Of a stretch of 24,523 nt of DNA, positions 13,388-21,820 are shown one piece after another (positions within the stretch are counted from its first letter, which is position 1; each line of letters starts with the position of its first letter). The position numbers were made by a program, and so were the translations under genes. The notes beneath the pieces were generated by a model that had not been told where the DNA came from, did no database searches, and saw nothing but the letters and a program-made list of their open reading frames with translations. The DNA comes from a virus. The DNA lies in IMG/VR virus record IMGVR_UViG_3300030098_003120, positions 1-24,523 of that record; one strand, written 5' to 3'.

Positions 13388-15814
13388 TTAAAATCTTTTA
13401 ATAACTGCTTCTTGTATTTCAACAAACTCTTTAAGGTCTTCTATTGAATCTATTCCAAAAGAAGCCGCTTCTTTAATTAAGTTAGTTATCGTTGCCCTTT
13501 TTTCTTTAGGGTTTGCTGCTAAATTGTTTTGAGATTGTAAAGCCGATTCCCACTCTTTTTGTTTGTTATCAAGATCGTCTGTATCTCTAAACAGCTTTAT
13601 GTCCCCAATTCCTACTTTAGCGGCTGCAAGATGCTTTGCTGATTTAGGTGTAAATTTAGGATAACCAAAATAATACAAAGAAACGCTTAAAGCTTCAGTG
13701 TCTTTTTGATCTTCTAATTGATTATAAACATTAATTAAATAATCAGGATCGTTTTGAATTTTATCAAGAATATCTTGTTTTGTATCAGTATCTTGTAAAA
13801 GACTATAGAAACTATCTTTGTCTTTTTTGTCTCTTAACTTGTTAAACTGTTTATCGCTTAAAGTTAAAGCGCCAAAGAAGGGATATTTTCTAATGTTATC
13901 TTTATTTTCAGTAATAACATTTTCAATTCTTTCAGAAATAGTTCCTTCTTCGTAGTCCCCAAATCCTAAAGAAAGAAAACCTCGTTTAGCTCTAGGAACC
14001 TTAGTTCTTTCTTTTGAATCAATACGACCATCGTTGTTTGTGTCGTAGTCTTCAAGAACTCCTTCGTCTTCGTTTTCAAAAGTTGGCTGTGCTTTAAACA
14101 AAGATTCAAAAGTTTGTGGAGCGTCTTTTACTGCCTCAAAAATTTCTATTTCGTTTTGAATTAAATCGTTAGCAAATTCTTCTATAATTTCTTCTTTTTG
14201 GTCTGATCCTGCTATTTCAAAAGCTTTGTTTTTAATCTGTCTATCAATGTTATTTTTTAATCTATTTTCAAATTTAGAAATGTTAGCTTGCAAAAGGTCG
14301 TTGCCATCATCGTCAAACTTCTTTTGAAGGTTTCTAATACGATCACCAATATACGTATTCAAATTTCTATAGTAAGGAGTTGATAATACCCAAAACCCTT
14401 TTGTTGCTTCTTGTTTAAATTCGTAAATTTCTTTTGGTATTAATCCAGGAGCTAAGTCTTGAACTCCCTTTAATACTAAATAATCTCTTACAGATTTTTC
14501 AGGGTTATCTGAAAAATAAAGAAAGGCTCCTTTTACGAGTTCTTCTGACAACTCGTTAGTTAAGTTAAACTTGTAAGGGCTTTCTGTTTTAAGATCACGA
14601 AGGTAATCATCTATTTCTTTTTGCGTGTCCTCGAATAGTAACCTTGTGTAATCTGAGCGTCCTCCTGAAACCATTCCTCTTCCAATCTTTTGGTAAAGCT
14701 CTGTAAATTTATCTATTTTTATACCTTTATTGTCCCCAATATTTGTCAAAATTTCTTCAAGCTCTTCGGAGGTAAGTGAAGGATTTAAACTTTGAAAAGC
14801 GTCAATAATTCCTTGTTTTTCAACATCAGTTAAAGGTTGGTTATCAAGTATAGAAGAGGCTGCTGCATTAACTTTACCTACATGTGCTCTTCTTTTTTCC
14901 GTTTTACTTACTTCGTCTTCTTCGTTTAAAGCTTGTTTTGCGTTTCTAACTCTAAGACTCATATCTATAAAATTAGATTTGTATTCCGCAATTCCTCCAA
15001 GTTTAGCCCCAGAGTAAAACTCAAATGCTTCTGCTTGTCCTATCATGGCTTCTGCTTCGTCAAACCGACCATTAAACATAAGGCGGTCAAAGTAAGCATT
15101 AGTGGCCTTCATTAACCTTTGAGTTTGTTCTTTTTTAGGAACGCCTAAATCGTCTAACCCGTTTTTTATGATTCTAAATCCATCCGTAATGTCTCCAGAG
15201 TAAAACGTCTGTTCCATTGCGTTAGACTCAATAACCATCTTAGTAGCCTCTTCTTTAAGAGCCTTGTATTTACTAAACGCTTGAGCTTTTAGAGGCGTTG
15301 TAGTTGCATTCCAAAGCGCTTTGTGAGCTTGCATCTGGAGGTCGTTTGTCATCCCCTTGCTAAACTTGGCAAACAAATCGGACTCCATGTTGGCTATGGC
15401 GGTATCAATGTCTGCTGAATCTGGGTTGTTTCCCAAGTCAGAAGCCAAAGTGTCATACTCGTTGGCCATGTTTTGTTGCTCCATCAAATACTTCCTCTTA
15501 ACCAGCTCGTAGTTAAACGTCTTGTTGTATTTAAGGATGCTAAAGGTTTCCTTATCACCAGCCGACAGCTCTTCAAGAATCTCGTCATCAGACATCTGAG
15601 ACACCCTGTCAGTGGCTACTTTGTTAGCATAGTTTGTAAGCTGACCGGCAGCGTTAGGGAGCTGGTTGATTACAGAGGCAAACTGGAGGGCAGCGTTAGT
15701 CTTTGGTGTAGGCGCTACAGCTACTCTGTAGTTTCCTGCTGAAGCCCCTACGCCCCCTTGAAGGCTTGCTTGACCTGGATTGTAGTCAACTTGAGTTCTT
15801 GATTTCTTAGCCAT
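13388..15814 (-). CDS. Internal virion protein (T7 gp15 position)
   Basis: An 808-residue protein placed like T7 gp15 (747 aa), part of the internal core ejected to form the periplasmic tube. It is helical, with many Lys/Glu/Asp and few hydrophobic stretches. N-terminal residues include GQASLQGGVGASAGNYRVA and an early helix. A sequence like an EF-hand loop, DYDTNNDGRIDSKE at about residue 590, could bind calcium. DNA composition changes within the gene: the first 150 or so codons (15360-15814) are clearly GC-richer than the rest, where some 60-base stretches are below 20% GC. Identification rests on order and size. Confidence 0.75.
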   Translation of the reverse strand: MAKKSRTQVDYNPGQASLQGGVGASAGNYRVAVAPTPKTNAALQFASVINQLPNAAGQLTNYANKVATDRVSQMSDDEILEELSAGDKETFSILKYNKTFNYELVKRKYLMEQQNMANEYDTLASDLGNNPDSADIDTAIANMESDLFAKFSKGMTNDLQMQAHKALWNATTTPLKAQAFSKYKALKEEATKMVIESNAMEQTFYSGDITDGFRIIKNGLDDLGVPKKEQTQRLMKATNAYFDRLMFNGRFDEAEAMIGQAEAFEFYSGAKLGGIAEYKSNFIDMSLRVRNAKQALNEEDEVSKTEKRRAHVGKVNAAASSILDNQPLTDVEKQGIIDAFQSLNPSLTSEELEEILTNIGDNKGIKIDKFTELYQKIGRGMVSGGRSDYTRLLFEDTQKEIDDYLRDLKTESPYKFNLTNELSEELVKGAFLYFSDNPEKSVRDYLVLKGVQDLAPGLIPKEIYEFKQEATKGFWVLSTPYYRNLNTYIGDRIRNLQKKFDDDGNDLLQANISKFENRLKNNIDRQIKNKAFEIAGSDQKEEIIEEFANDLIQNEIEIFEAVKDAPQTFESLFKAQPTFENEDEGVLEDYDTNNDGRIDSKERTKVPRAKRGFLSLGFGDYEEGTISERIENVITENKDNIRKYPFFGALTLSDKQFNKLRDKKDKDSFYSLLQDTDTKQDILDKIQNDPDYLINVYNQLEDQKDTEALSVSLYYFGYPKFTPKSAKHLAAAKVGIGDIKLFRDTDDLDNKQKEWESALQSQNNLAANPKEKRATITNLIKEAASFGIDSIEDLKEFVEIQEAVIKRF

Positions 15815-15828
15815 GTTTGCTTGTTAAA

Positions 15829-16611
15829 TTATAAAGGTGGAAGAATTGAGAAAGGTCCGATAGGGTCTATATTCCCTATTGTAGTGTTGCCTAGCCCTCT
15901 TAAATCAGGAGGGCCAACAAATGGAATTTGTCCTATGTTTCCTCTTAAATCAGGAGGGCCAACAAATTCAACAAAGTTGTTTTCTGGAAGAGGTGGGGTA
16001 ACTGAGCTAAAAGAATTTTCTCTTACAGGAATTGCTCTAGGTGCGCCATCAACAACAACTTCTGCTCTAGCAGCATTTGAAACGTCAACTCCTCTAGACC
16101 CCCAATCTTGAGCGACTGACTGCATAGAGGTTCCTACTTGAAGCCCTGTAAGCAGTGCTTGCAAAGGATTCTCTTGTTGAATCGGTTGGTTAATGCCAAG
16201 CAAGTTCATACGGCTTCTCATACGAGCGTCTTCCATAGACAGAGCTAGATTTGTGTTGCTCATGTCTTGCCTTTGGTTCTCATAGAACCTAAATTGCGCT
16301 TCTCTTCTTGTCATGTCATCAACAAGAGCATTAACACTAAGCCCAGTAACTCCTGCTTCACCAGCAGCTACTGTAGCTCTAGATCTAGCTTGCTCTGCTT
16401 GAAGGCTTGCTGATCTAATCCTTTGTGCTGACGCTATATTTGCTTGTGCCTGTTGTAGTCTTGCAGATCCTAATTGATCCCTAAGTCTGGCTTGTTCAAG
16501 CTCCGTGGCTCTTGCTTGTGCTCTTTCCTGTGCTGATGCCGCTTGGCGTTGCCCTATAAAGGACGCCCCAGCAGAAGCAATTCCCGCGATTAAACCGATT
16601 GGCGCACACAT
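15829..16611 (-). CDS. Internal virion protein (T7 gp14-like)
   Basis: A 260-residue protein starting MCAPIGLIAGIASAGASFIG, an N-terminal hydrophobic segment, followed by a long Ala/Gln/Arg-rich helix (about 22-110, with many AQ-AR repeats) and SMEDARMRSRMNLLGIN. This is the layout of T7 gp14, which inserts in the outer membrane as part of the ejection channel. It is longer than gp14 (196 aa) because of a Pro/Gly-rich C-terminal tail with two copies of FVGPPDLRG; the underlying DNA has a 27-bp exact repeat. It begins three bases after the stop of the gp13-like gene. Confidence 0.8.
   Translation of the reverse strand: MCAPIGLIAGIASAGASFIGQRQAASAQERAQARATELEQARLRDQLGSARLQQAQANIASAQRIRSASLQAEQARSRATVAAGEAGVTGLSVNALVDDMTRREAQFRFYENQRQDMSNTNLALSMEDARMRSRMNLLGINQPIQQENPLQALLTGLQVGTSMQSVAQDWGSRGVDVSNAARAEVVVDGAPRAIPVRENSFSSVTPPLPENNFVEFVGPPDLRGNIGQIPFVGPPDLRGLGNTTIGNIDPIGPFSILPPL
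15896..15967 (-). repeat. 27-bp direct repeat in the gp14-like gene
   Basis: CCTCTTAAATCAGGAGGGCC and the seven bases that follow are identical at 15896-15922 and 15941-15967. The 45-bp period equals 15 codons, so the reading frame is kept and FVGPPDLRG is duplicated in the protein tail. It looks like a recent in-frame tandem duplication. Confidence 0.9.
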
Positions 16612-16614
16612 GAT

Positions 16615-17097
16615 CTATATTGATTTGTTGATGATGACAAACTCGTAGAAGGGTTGGTTGTCTATTTGAAGTTCTTTAATGAATGTAGCCCCACAGAACT
16701 TGAGCCAACGAATAGCTTGCTCGTTGTCCTTGTGAACTACGTTACCGCAGAAGGTAAATGGTTTGATGATCGTATTGACCCAGAGCCTAGAGACCTTAAC
16801 GAACTCTTTTCTGGCTAACTTAAAGCGGTCAGAAGCGAGTAACCAGACGTATCCAGGGCCTCCCTCAATGCCTCCTGAGCCAAACATGGCTAGTGGATTG
16901 TCCTCTAGGTCGAGCACTGAGAACGTGTATAAGTCGTTATTTAAGCCCGCGAGAAGCGCATCCTTGGGTGTAGACCCAACACATTTTACTTCTAGCGCAT
17001 CCATAGCCCTCATATCTTGGACTATTGGGTCTACGTGGGCCTCTTTAGCCCTACATATTTTAGCTGTTTTGTAATGATGCAGGACAGAGTTATCCAT
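16615..17097 (-). CDS. T7 gp13-like protein with GNAT-type fold
   Basis: A 160-residue protein homologous to T7 gp13 (138 aa), needed for virion assembly or infectivity and possibly related to acetyltransferases. Matching blocks: HVDPIVQDMRAMDALEV, then PLAMFGSGG, then GYVWLLASDRF, then WVNTIIKPFTFCGNVVHKDN and AIRWLKFCGATFIKE, the last being the region that in T7 reads as WVGNTSHIRFLKTIGAVF. The ATG at 17097 overlaps the tail tube B stop by eight bases and fits the T7 start. An in-frame TTG at 17130, six bases after AAGGAG, would add 11 residues; the AAGGAG is also coding in the previous gene. Confidence 0.85.
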   Translation of the reverse strand: MDNSVLHHYKTAKICRAKEAHVDPIVQDMRAMDALEVKCVGSTPKDALLAGLNNDLYTFSVLDLEDNPLAMFGSGGIEGGPGYVWLLASDRFKLARKEFVKVSRLWVNTIIKPFTFCGNVVHKDNEQAIRWLKFCGATFIKELQIDNQPFYEFVIINKSI

Positions 17098-19672
17098 ACC
17101 TGTTTGATCGAGAGTGGACAAAGGACTCAAACTCAGCTCCTTGAAGTGTGCTTGGGTATGGTGTTCCGTTCTCGATGGTTATTGTTGTGTTCTCTGGCTT
17201 GGTAAACACAGGAAAACTAAACGTCCCTGAATCAAGACTAATGCTGTCTACATCGGAGTCATCAACAACTTGTGTTGTAAACTCGTTTGTATACGTTGAG
17301 CGTCTCTCTGGTGTCACCTTCACTTGGAAGAAGGCTGAGTCATCAAAGAACACATTTCCATTCTTTATTTTATTCTTTGTGTATCCAGTGGCTGACTTTC
17401 CTTTACCAGATGCCACTTTGAAAAGCTGCTCAGAGAACGTGTATTGCATGTCATACTCGACACCTACAAATACGTCTCTGTCTGTTGTTTGTGATTCAAA
17501 AACAAGCTGGTTTGAGTTGGTAATGTAATCAACATTGTTGACAGTGATTTTACCTCTTGTGTATGGAATCTCCATACCTGTAGACCTGTCGATTACCTTG
17601 AGCCTTGCTCCTGTTGAATTAAAGCTGTTGCCATTAAAGTCAGTGGCTTCAAAAGGAAGGTAATCAAGGTGTGTATCAGTCTCGTCATCTACAGCAGTAA
17701 GTTGTGTTTGATTAGCTCTAATCTTCTTAGCTACCCTGAAATCAAGGTGAGTCATAAAGCCAAGGTTTGATCCATCACTAAGGTTTTCTTCGTCAGGAAG
17801 ACCAGAAGTAAACGTCATCCCCAAGATCATAAAGTCCTTACCAGTAGACCTTACTAAAGCTCCGCTTCCATACTCACCACCAGTAAGAAATTGGTAACTT
17901 GACCCAAAATACCTGTCTGTTGCGATGTAGAGCGTTGAGTCAATAAAATCAATACCTCTAATCTCACACCCTTGCAGAGTAAACTTACTCCACGCACTCA
18001 GGATCTTTTGGTTACCACTCCAGAAATACTTGTAGATATACAGGGTGTCTTTTGTCTCACTGCTAAGAACCGCAATAACGTCCTCAGTAGATGACCCAGC
18101 CACATCAATAACATTCTTTGGTATGTAGCTTGGGATGTGGTTTGTGACTTCTTCAGCCGTGTAGGTGTCACCGGTAGCACTTACAGCAAACTCTCTGAGT
18201 CCTGAAAAATTGCCACGGGTAAACGGAAAGTAAATATAGGAACCAAGAGAGATCGGGTTAATTCCTGTGGCTTGATCGTAGTTAGTAATCGGGTTTACTG
18301 ATACTGTGGAGGGAGTCAATAGGTCGCCCCCTTTGAGCACAAACTGTCCTCTGTTACTGAACAAAATAAGGTTCTCTTGGAACGCTTCTGCTGACTCTAG
18401 GTTAGTTACGTTTGTAGTAGCTACTCCAATGTCAATCGGATCTGAGTCCAACAGGTTAGTTACTGTGGTTCGAAACAGGTTAAAATACTCACCTGCTTCA
18501 CTCATAACCACCTTGTCTGCTGACAGGAATCCAAGACGATTCTTGTAGAAAAACAAGTTGTTGATTGGGCTGCCAATAAAAGATGGATCAGGGTTTGATG
18601 TGCGGTCCCCTGCTAGTCTTGCTCGCCAAGGAGTAGTTGTAAGTTGAAATCTGTTTAAACTACGAGACACCAAATTGTATGGCATGTTAGCTGCATCAAG
18701 TGCGTTAGGGACGTTAAATCCTACATCTTCAACCCAACCACCGCGCCCCATCTCTCCATTGTTAAGGAGTTCGTTAGTCCTAAAATTTAAATAGTAATCG
18801 TCTTCACTAAGCTCTGCGTCCCCACGAACCTTTACACGAAACCCATGTGGAGCTACGACAGGAAGGTCAGTAATGTCAGCTACTTCCTTGTAGACCACAC
18901 CAAGCCCTTTGTCTGCAAAGCCGTCCTTTGTTTTAATGTTAAAGTCTGCTGTAGAATCTTTAACAAGTTTAATTGTAGATCCTTCGACTGTAGCTGTGAT
19001 GTTTGGTATGTCGTTTAACTCACTTCCAAGTTTTTTAGCTATTTTAGCTGAATCAACAGAACAATCTATTGCTGAATCAGGTGTTCCACTTCCCGAATTT
19101 GTAGTAGTTACGCTTTTAGTTTCAGTATTTTCGTCATTACCTAAAACAGACACCTCATAAGTTTTGTCATACCCCGCTTGCTTAACGAATACCAACGCCT
19201 CGTTCTCATTTACGTCATCAGAAATAGAACCATCTGACTGATCCATCTGAGTAGTAACCGTCTTGTTTACAATCCAGGTGTTGTCTCCAACAGTAAGCGC
19301 CTTGAGGTCCTTTCTAGGGTTAGTTGTTTTTAAATAAGGAGCAAGCGTATTTAAATCTATTGGTGTTGTGCTTCCATCGTTGTATTTCATCGTCCCGCTA
19401 TCAAGCAGGTTGTGAATAGTCAACGTAGATGGAGTAATAACCATCAAATACTTCTCAGACTCACTTCTGTTAATCGTATGAACAAAAGCATTCTCGCCAA
19501 TCTCTGTTGCGTCATACTTAACAAGGTTCGCATTTGGACGCTTTTTTAGTCCATCAGATACAGAAGAGTAAGCGTTTATCTGCTCCTTGCACTGACCATC
19601 ATACTTGAGTGTATCAGGCTGCTGGCTAACCCCTTGAATTAGGTTAGGAACAGAAGTGTTGATGAGCGGCAT
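17090..19672 (-). CDS. Tail tubular protein B (T7 gp12-like nozzle)
   Basis: An 860-residue protein in the place and size class of T7 gp12 (794 aa), the tail nozzle. The start MPLINTSVPNLIQGVSQQPD, with TLKYDGQCKEQINAYSSVSDG and LKKRPNANLV, is highly characteristic of this family. The rest is beta-rich with recognisable segments such as PSFIGSPINNLFFYKNRLGF and the SENLILFS-like RGQFVLKGG. It begins six bases after the stop of tail tube A and overlaps the gp13-like gene. It binds the tail tube and closes the channel until host contact. Confidence 0.93.
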   Translation of the reverse strand: MPLINTSVPNLIQGVSQQPDTLKYDGQCKEQINAYSSVSDGLKKRPNANLVKYDATEIGENAFVHTINRSESEKYLMVITPSTLTIHNLLDSGTMKYNDGSTTPIDLNTLAPYLKTTNPRKDLKALTVGDNTWIVNKTVTTQMDQSDGSISDDVNENEALVFVKQAGYDKTYEVSVLGNDENTETKSVTTTNSGSGTPDSAIDCSVDSAKIAKKLGSELNDIPNITATVEGSTIKLVKDSTADFNIKTKDGFADKGLGVVYKEVADITDLPVVAPHGFRVKVRGDAELSEDDYYLNFRTNELLNNGEMGRGGWVEDVGFNVPNALDAANMPYNLVSRSLNRFQLTTTPWRARLAGDRTSNPDPSFIGSPINNLFFYKNRLGFLSADKVVMSEAGEYFNLFRTTVTNLLDSDPIDIGVATTNVTNLESAEAFQENLILFSNRGQFVLKGGDLLTPSTVSVNPITNYDQATGINPISLGSYIYFPFTRGNFSGLREFAVSATGDTYTAEEVTNHIPSYIPKNVIDVAGSSTEDVIAVLSSETKDTLYIYKYFWSGNQKILSAWSKFTLQGCEIRGIDFIDSTLYIATDRYFGSSYQFLTGGEYGSGALVRSTGKDFMILGMTFTSGLPDEENLSDGSNLGFMTHLDFRVAKKIRANQTQLTAVDDETDTHLDYLPFEATDFNGNSFNSTGARLKVIDRSTGMEIPYTRGKITVNNVDYITNSNQLVFESQTTDRDVFVGVEYDMQYTFSEQLFKVASGKGKSATGYTKNKIKNGNVFFDDSAFFQVKVTPERRSTYTNEFTTQVVDDSDVDSISLDSGTFSFPVFTKPENTTITIENGTPYPSTLQGAEFESFVHSRSNRYG

Positions 19673-19678
19673 ATTTTA

Positions 19679-20269
19679 TTAAATGTCGTAGTTACGATTA
19701 ATACCAATGCCTGTGTAGACATCGTAGTTGTCAAAGATTGTCCTGTCACTTCCTCTGGAATCTACTTCTTCGAGTTGTGACTTGGCAATAAATTCGTCTC
19801 TGGCAATCAAAGCTTCTAGCTCTCTTGATCCCATCATGCGCGTCTGAAAGATTCTTGATGCTCTGAGTGTGATATATCTACGTGCTTGTTCGTGCAGATC
19901 ATCCCAGTCCAGCAGAAACGTAATCGTTACATCAAGAGAACCAGAAAATTCGTTTGTATTGTTTTTACGGTCGTAAAGCTTTAGGCCCCGCTGAACGACA
20001 TCCTTTGAGCCGTCAGTTGCGTCTACGTGCAGTGTGTTTGCAGGAAGCTGAATTGTATTATCAGGCTGGGGCGTAAGAGTAAATTTGTTTGTGGTATTGA
20101 AATGCCACCCCATGGTTTGCACCTCTCGACTAACTTCATCCAATACTGACAAAGCTGTAGAAGCTGAAACAGGGAGGGTAGAGGTGTCTGCAATGCTATT
20201 CACTGGAGCTTCTCCAATGTGACCTAGCATACTGTTGACTGCCTCTAGTGGAGTTGTGAGAGTTGCCAT
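19679..20269 (-). CDS. Tail tubular protein A (T7 gp11-like adaptor)
   Basis: A 196-residue protein, the same length as T7 gp11, that forms the adaptor ring between portal and nozzle. Typical features are the N-terminal LEAVNSMLGHIGEAPVNSIA, the helix with LDEVSREVQTMGWHFNT, the block LKLYDRKNNTNEF and the C-terminal RRYITLRASRIFQTRMMGS. It follows the capsid gene and its terminator, as in T7, and precedes tail tube B by six bases. Confidence 0.93.
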   Translation of the reverse strand: MATLTTPLEAVNSMLGHIGEAPVNSIADTSTLPVSASTALSVLDEVSREVQTMGWHFNTTNKFTLTPQPDNTIQLPANTLHVDATDGSKDVVQRGLKLYDRKNNTNEFSGSLDVTITFLLDWDDLHEQARRYITLRASRIFQTRMMGSRELEALIARDEFIAKSQLEEVDSRGSDRTIFDNYDVYTGIGINRNYDI

Positions 20270-20281
20270 AAATTTAAAGTA

Positions 20282-20326
20282 GAAAAAGGGGAAGCCCCCA
20301 CAGGAATTGAACCTATGGGGGCCTCC
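20282..20326 (-). terminator. Terminator after the capsid gene (T-phi position) with tRNA-like T-arm hairpin
   Basis: On the minus strand 20326-20312 pairs with 20304-20290 over 15 bp (two G-U), with the 7-base loop TTCAATT, then CCCC and TTTTT (20287-20283). It lies between capsid and tail tube A, exactly where T7 has its main late terminator. The top of the hairpin, ATAGG-TTCAATT-CCTGT, has the 5-bp stem and 7-base loop of a tRNA T-arm, including GGTTC-A-CC; the next 7 bp resemble an acceptor stem. No D or anticodon arm is present, so this is not a tRNA gene. Confidence 0.88.
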
Positions 20327-20344
20327 AAGTTTAGTTAGTTAAGA

Positions 20345-21415
20345 TTATGTGGTCTTAACAAGAATAGCGGCTTCAGGACGAAGCACACCGTGACCCATTG
20401 CATACTTAGCTGCAAAGAGGGTAGCTTGACGCTCGATCTGATACTCACTTTCGGTAGCAAGATCAAGAAGCTTAACAGTTCCTACAGCAGCTTCGTGACC
20501 GGCAATAAAGCCACATCCTTTAGCAAATGTAGTTCCATCAGACATAGCGGAAAAGTCGCCATTGTATCCGTGAGGAGTAGCATCAGAACCGCTAGTATCA
20601 CCAAACGGATCGTTGTTTACTCCAGGAGCAGCAGTATCCTTAACAGAGTCTTCAAGGGCGCTTACATCTTTGATGTGGTTACTCTTAAAGAGACGAATAC
20701 CGGCAACCTCAACAATAGTTCCTTTAGCAACGTCAGCATTACCAGCGTTAGCAGTGTCCTTGTTGATTGCTACGTTTACTCCATTACTGTCAGCAGTAAG
20801 AAGCTTGTAGTATTCAGCAGGAGACATAACAGCAAAGCGCCCATCAGATGGAACGTCTTTGGAGTCAAGGGTCTCAGCTACGCTAAACAAAGCGTCGATC
20901 AGTTTATCGGAAGTAGTGAGATCACCACCATCAATAACCGTCCCTGCACCTTGTGGAGCAGTAGCACTCTCACTAGCAGCAGCAATAAACGTCTTAATGA
21001 TGTTCAAGTCACACTCCTTAGCCAGCGCCTTACCAAGCTCTGCGGAATAAATAGAACGAAGATCGTAGTGGTTACGAAGCTCGTCGATATTAGCAATAAG
21101 CGTGGAAGCAACAAGAAGGTCATCAATAAAGACTTGCCTTTCGTTGTGGGCGATTTGTGACAAGTAGTTTCCAGTAATAAGAGAATCACCCGGAGTGTGG
21201 TATGAAGCACTCGCGGTTCCTGTTACTGGGAAGCTTGCCGATTTACCTGAACTAATGGAGCGAACCATAGTCAGGTCTTTCATAATGTTGTTCTCGTTGA
21301 ATGCCGTCAGGATTTCACCTGCAAACACCTTCAAGAACAACGCATTGTCCCCGTTTGCATCTGCACTCCTTGAAGTTGCGTTTACTGCTCCGGGAATCGA
21401 TGGAATAGTAGCCAT
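20345..21415 (-). CDS. Major capsid protein (T7 gp10A-like)
   Basis: A 356-residue HK97-fold capsid protein, similar in size to T7 gp10A (345 aa). Strong matches to T7: NALFLKVFAGEILTAFNENN, MVRSISSGKSASFPVTGTAS, HNERQVFIDDLLVASTLIAN and IDELRNHYDLRSIYSAELGKAL. The C-terminus has the FAAKYAMGHGVLRPEAAILV strand. A 137-base leader precedes it and a strong terminator follows, which fits high expression and matches T7. No sign of the T7 10B-type frameshift extension was found: the terminator follows the stop directly. Confidence 0.96.
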   Translation of the reverse strand: MATIPSIPGAVNATSRSADANGDNALFLKVFAGEILTAFNENNIMKDLTMVRSISSGKSASFPVTGTASASYHTPGDSLITGNYLSQIAHNERQVFIDDLLVASTLIANIDELRNHYDLRSIYSAELGKALAKECDLNIIKTFIAAASESATAPQGAGTVIDGGDLTTSDKLIDALFSVAETLDSKDVPSDGRFAVMSPAEYYKLLTADSNGVNVAINKDTANAGNADVAKGTIVEVAGIRLFKSNHIKDVSALEDSVKDTAAPGVNNDPFGDTSGSDATPHGYNGDFSAMSDGTTFAKGCGFIAGHEAAVGTVKLLDLATESEYQIERQATLFAAKYAMGHGVLRPEAAILVKTT

Positions 21416-21552
21416 AATATATTAGCCTTTCGATTTGGTTTAGTTGTTAGTTTGGTTTGGTTGGTGTCCTTGGGCTTTATCTTGTTCGTCCTGTGTTATC
21501 CACCTCAGTGGGCATAGGTCTACTAGCGATTAAGCTTTATTAGACGAAAGAT
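21416..21552 (-). promoter_or_regulatory. Leader upstream of the capsid gene
   Basis: This 137-base gap is the longest non-coding stretch in the structural module. It has a short inverted repeat GTCTA (21509-21513)/TAGAC (21540-21544) and, near the gene, an unstructured A/C-rich run (CCAAACCAAACTAACAACTA) then AAAGG about 11 bases before the ATG. I expected a phage promoter here, as before T7 gene 10, but no good copy of the 4794-4852 unit is present; CCTAT near 21500 is a weak partial match. Confidence 0.45.
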
Positions 21553-21744
21553 TTATTCGTGTTCCAAGTCGTTCACGTAATGAAGAATTTCCTTAATGGT
21601 GTTTCTTTCACTCTCTGAAAAATCGTGGACTTGGAGCTTTTCGATGAACTCTGGTATCCTTGTCGGTTTCATCGGTGCCGCGCACCCAGCCATCAATAAG
21701 ATCGTGGTTACGCTTATGACGCTCCAGTTTAGTCTTTTTAACAT
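21553..21744 (-). CDS. Small lipoprotein, candidate outer-membrane spanin (nested)
   Basis: A 63-residue protein from ATG 21744: MLKRLNWSVISVTTILLMAG followed by the lipobox cysteine at residue 21. The mature part is about 43 residues, helical and acidic (TRIPEFIEKLQVHDFSESER). The frame is open to an ATG at 21792, but only the 21744 start gives a proper lipoprotein signal. It overlaps the 70-aa gene by 137 bases in another frame. A short lipoprotein embedded in a preceding gene is the classic Rz/Rz1 layout. Its mature part is not proline-rich, unlike the lipoprotein at 3995. Confidence 0.65.
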   Translation of the reverse strand: MLKRLNWSVISVTTILLMAGCAAPMKPTRIPEFIEKLQVHDFSESERNTIKEILHYVNDLEHE

Positions 21745-21820
21745 AAGACTCTTGGACCTTAAAAAACAGGTCAGCAAGTTTTGGAAAAGCAATTAGTAAC
21801 TTAACAATAGAAGAGATCAC
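21608..21820 (-). CDS. Small protein, candidate inner-membrane spanin partner
   Basis: A 70-residue protein. Residues 2-22 (ISSIVKLLIAFPKLADLFFK) are hydrophobic but carry two lysines, so this is an amphipathic or weak membrane helix; the rest is strongly charged (VKKTKLERHKRNHDLIDGW) and then proline/arginine-rich. A short N-terminal anchor plus charged helix fits a minimal inner-membrane spanin, and the nested lipoprotein supports that, but the weak anchor leaves doubt. Its ATG overlaps the stop of the holin-like gene by four bases. Confidence 0.6.
   Translation of the reverse strand: MISSIVKLLIAFPKLADLFFKVQESYVKKTKLERHKRNHDLIDGWVRGTDETDKDTRVHRKAPSPRFFRE

Noticed and set aside
20282-20326. 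A complete tRNA gene at the T-arm-like hairpin
   Set aside because: The sequence before the T-arm is the complementary acceptor-like strand itself; no room for D and anticodon arms, and a T-run follows.
20390-21160. 256-aa open frame on the plus strand opposite the capsid gene
   Set aside because: It is antisense to a certain T7 gp10-like gene, its composition is Ser/Val/Lys-rich as expected from reading capsid codons backwards, and no promoter or ribosome site is seen.
21485-21510. TTATCCACC as a DnaA box
   Set aside because: A single near match in the capsid leader with no cluster; not enough to support an origin.
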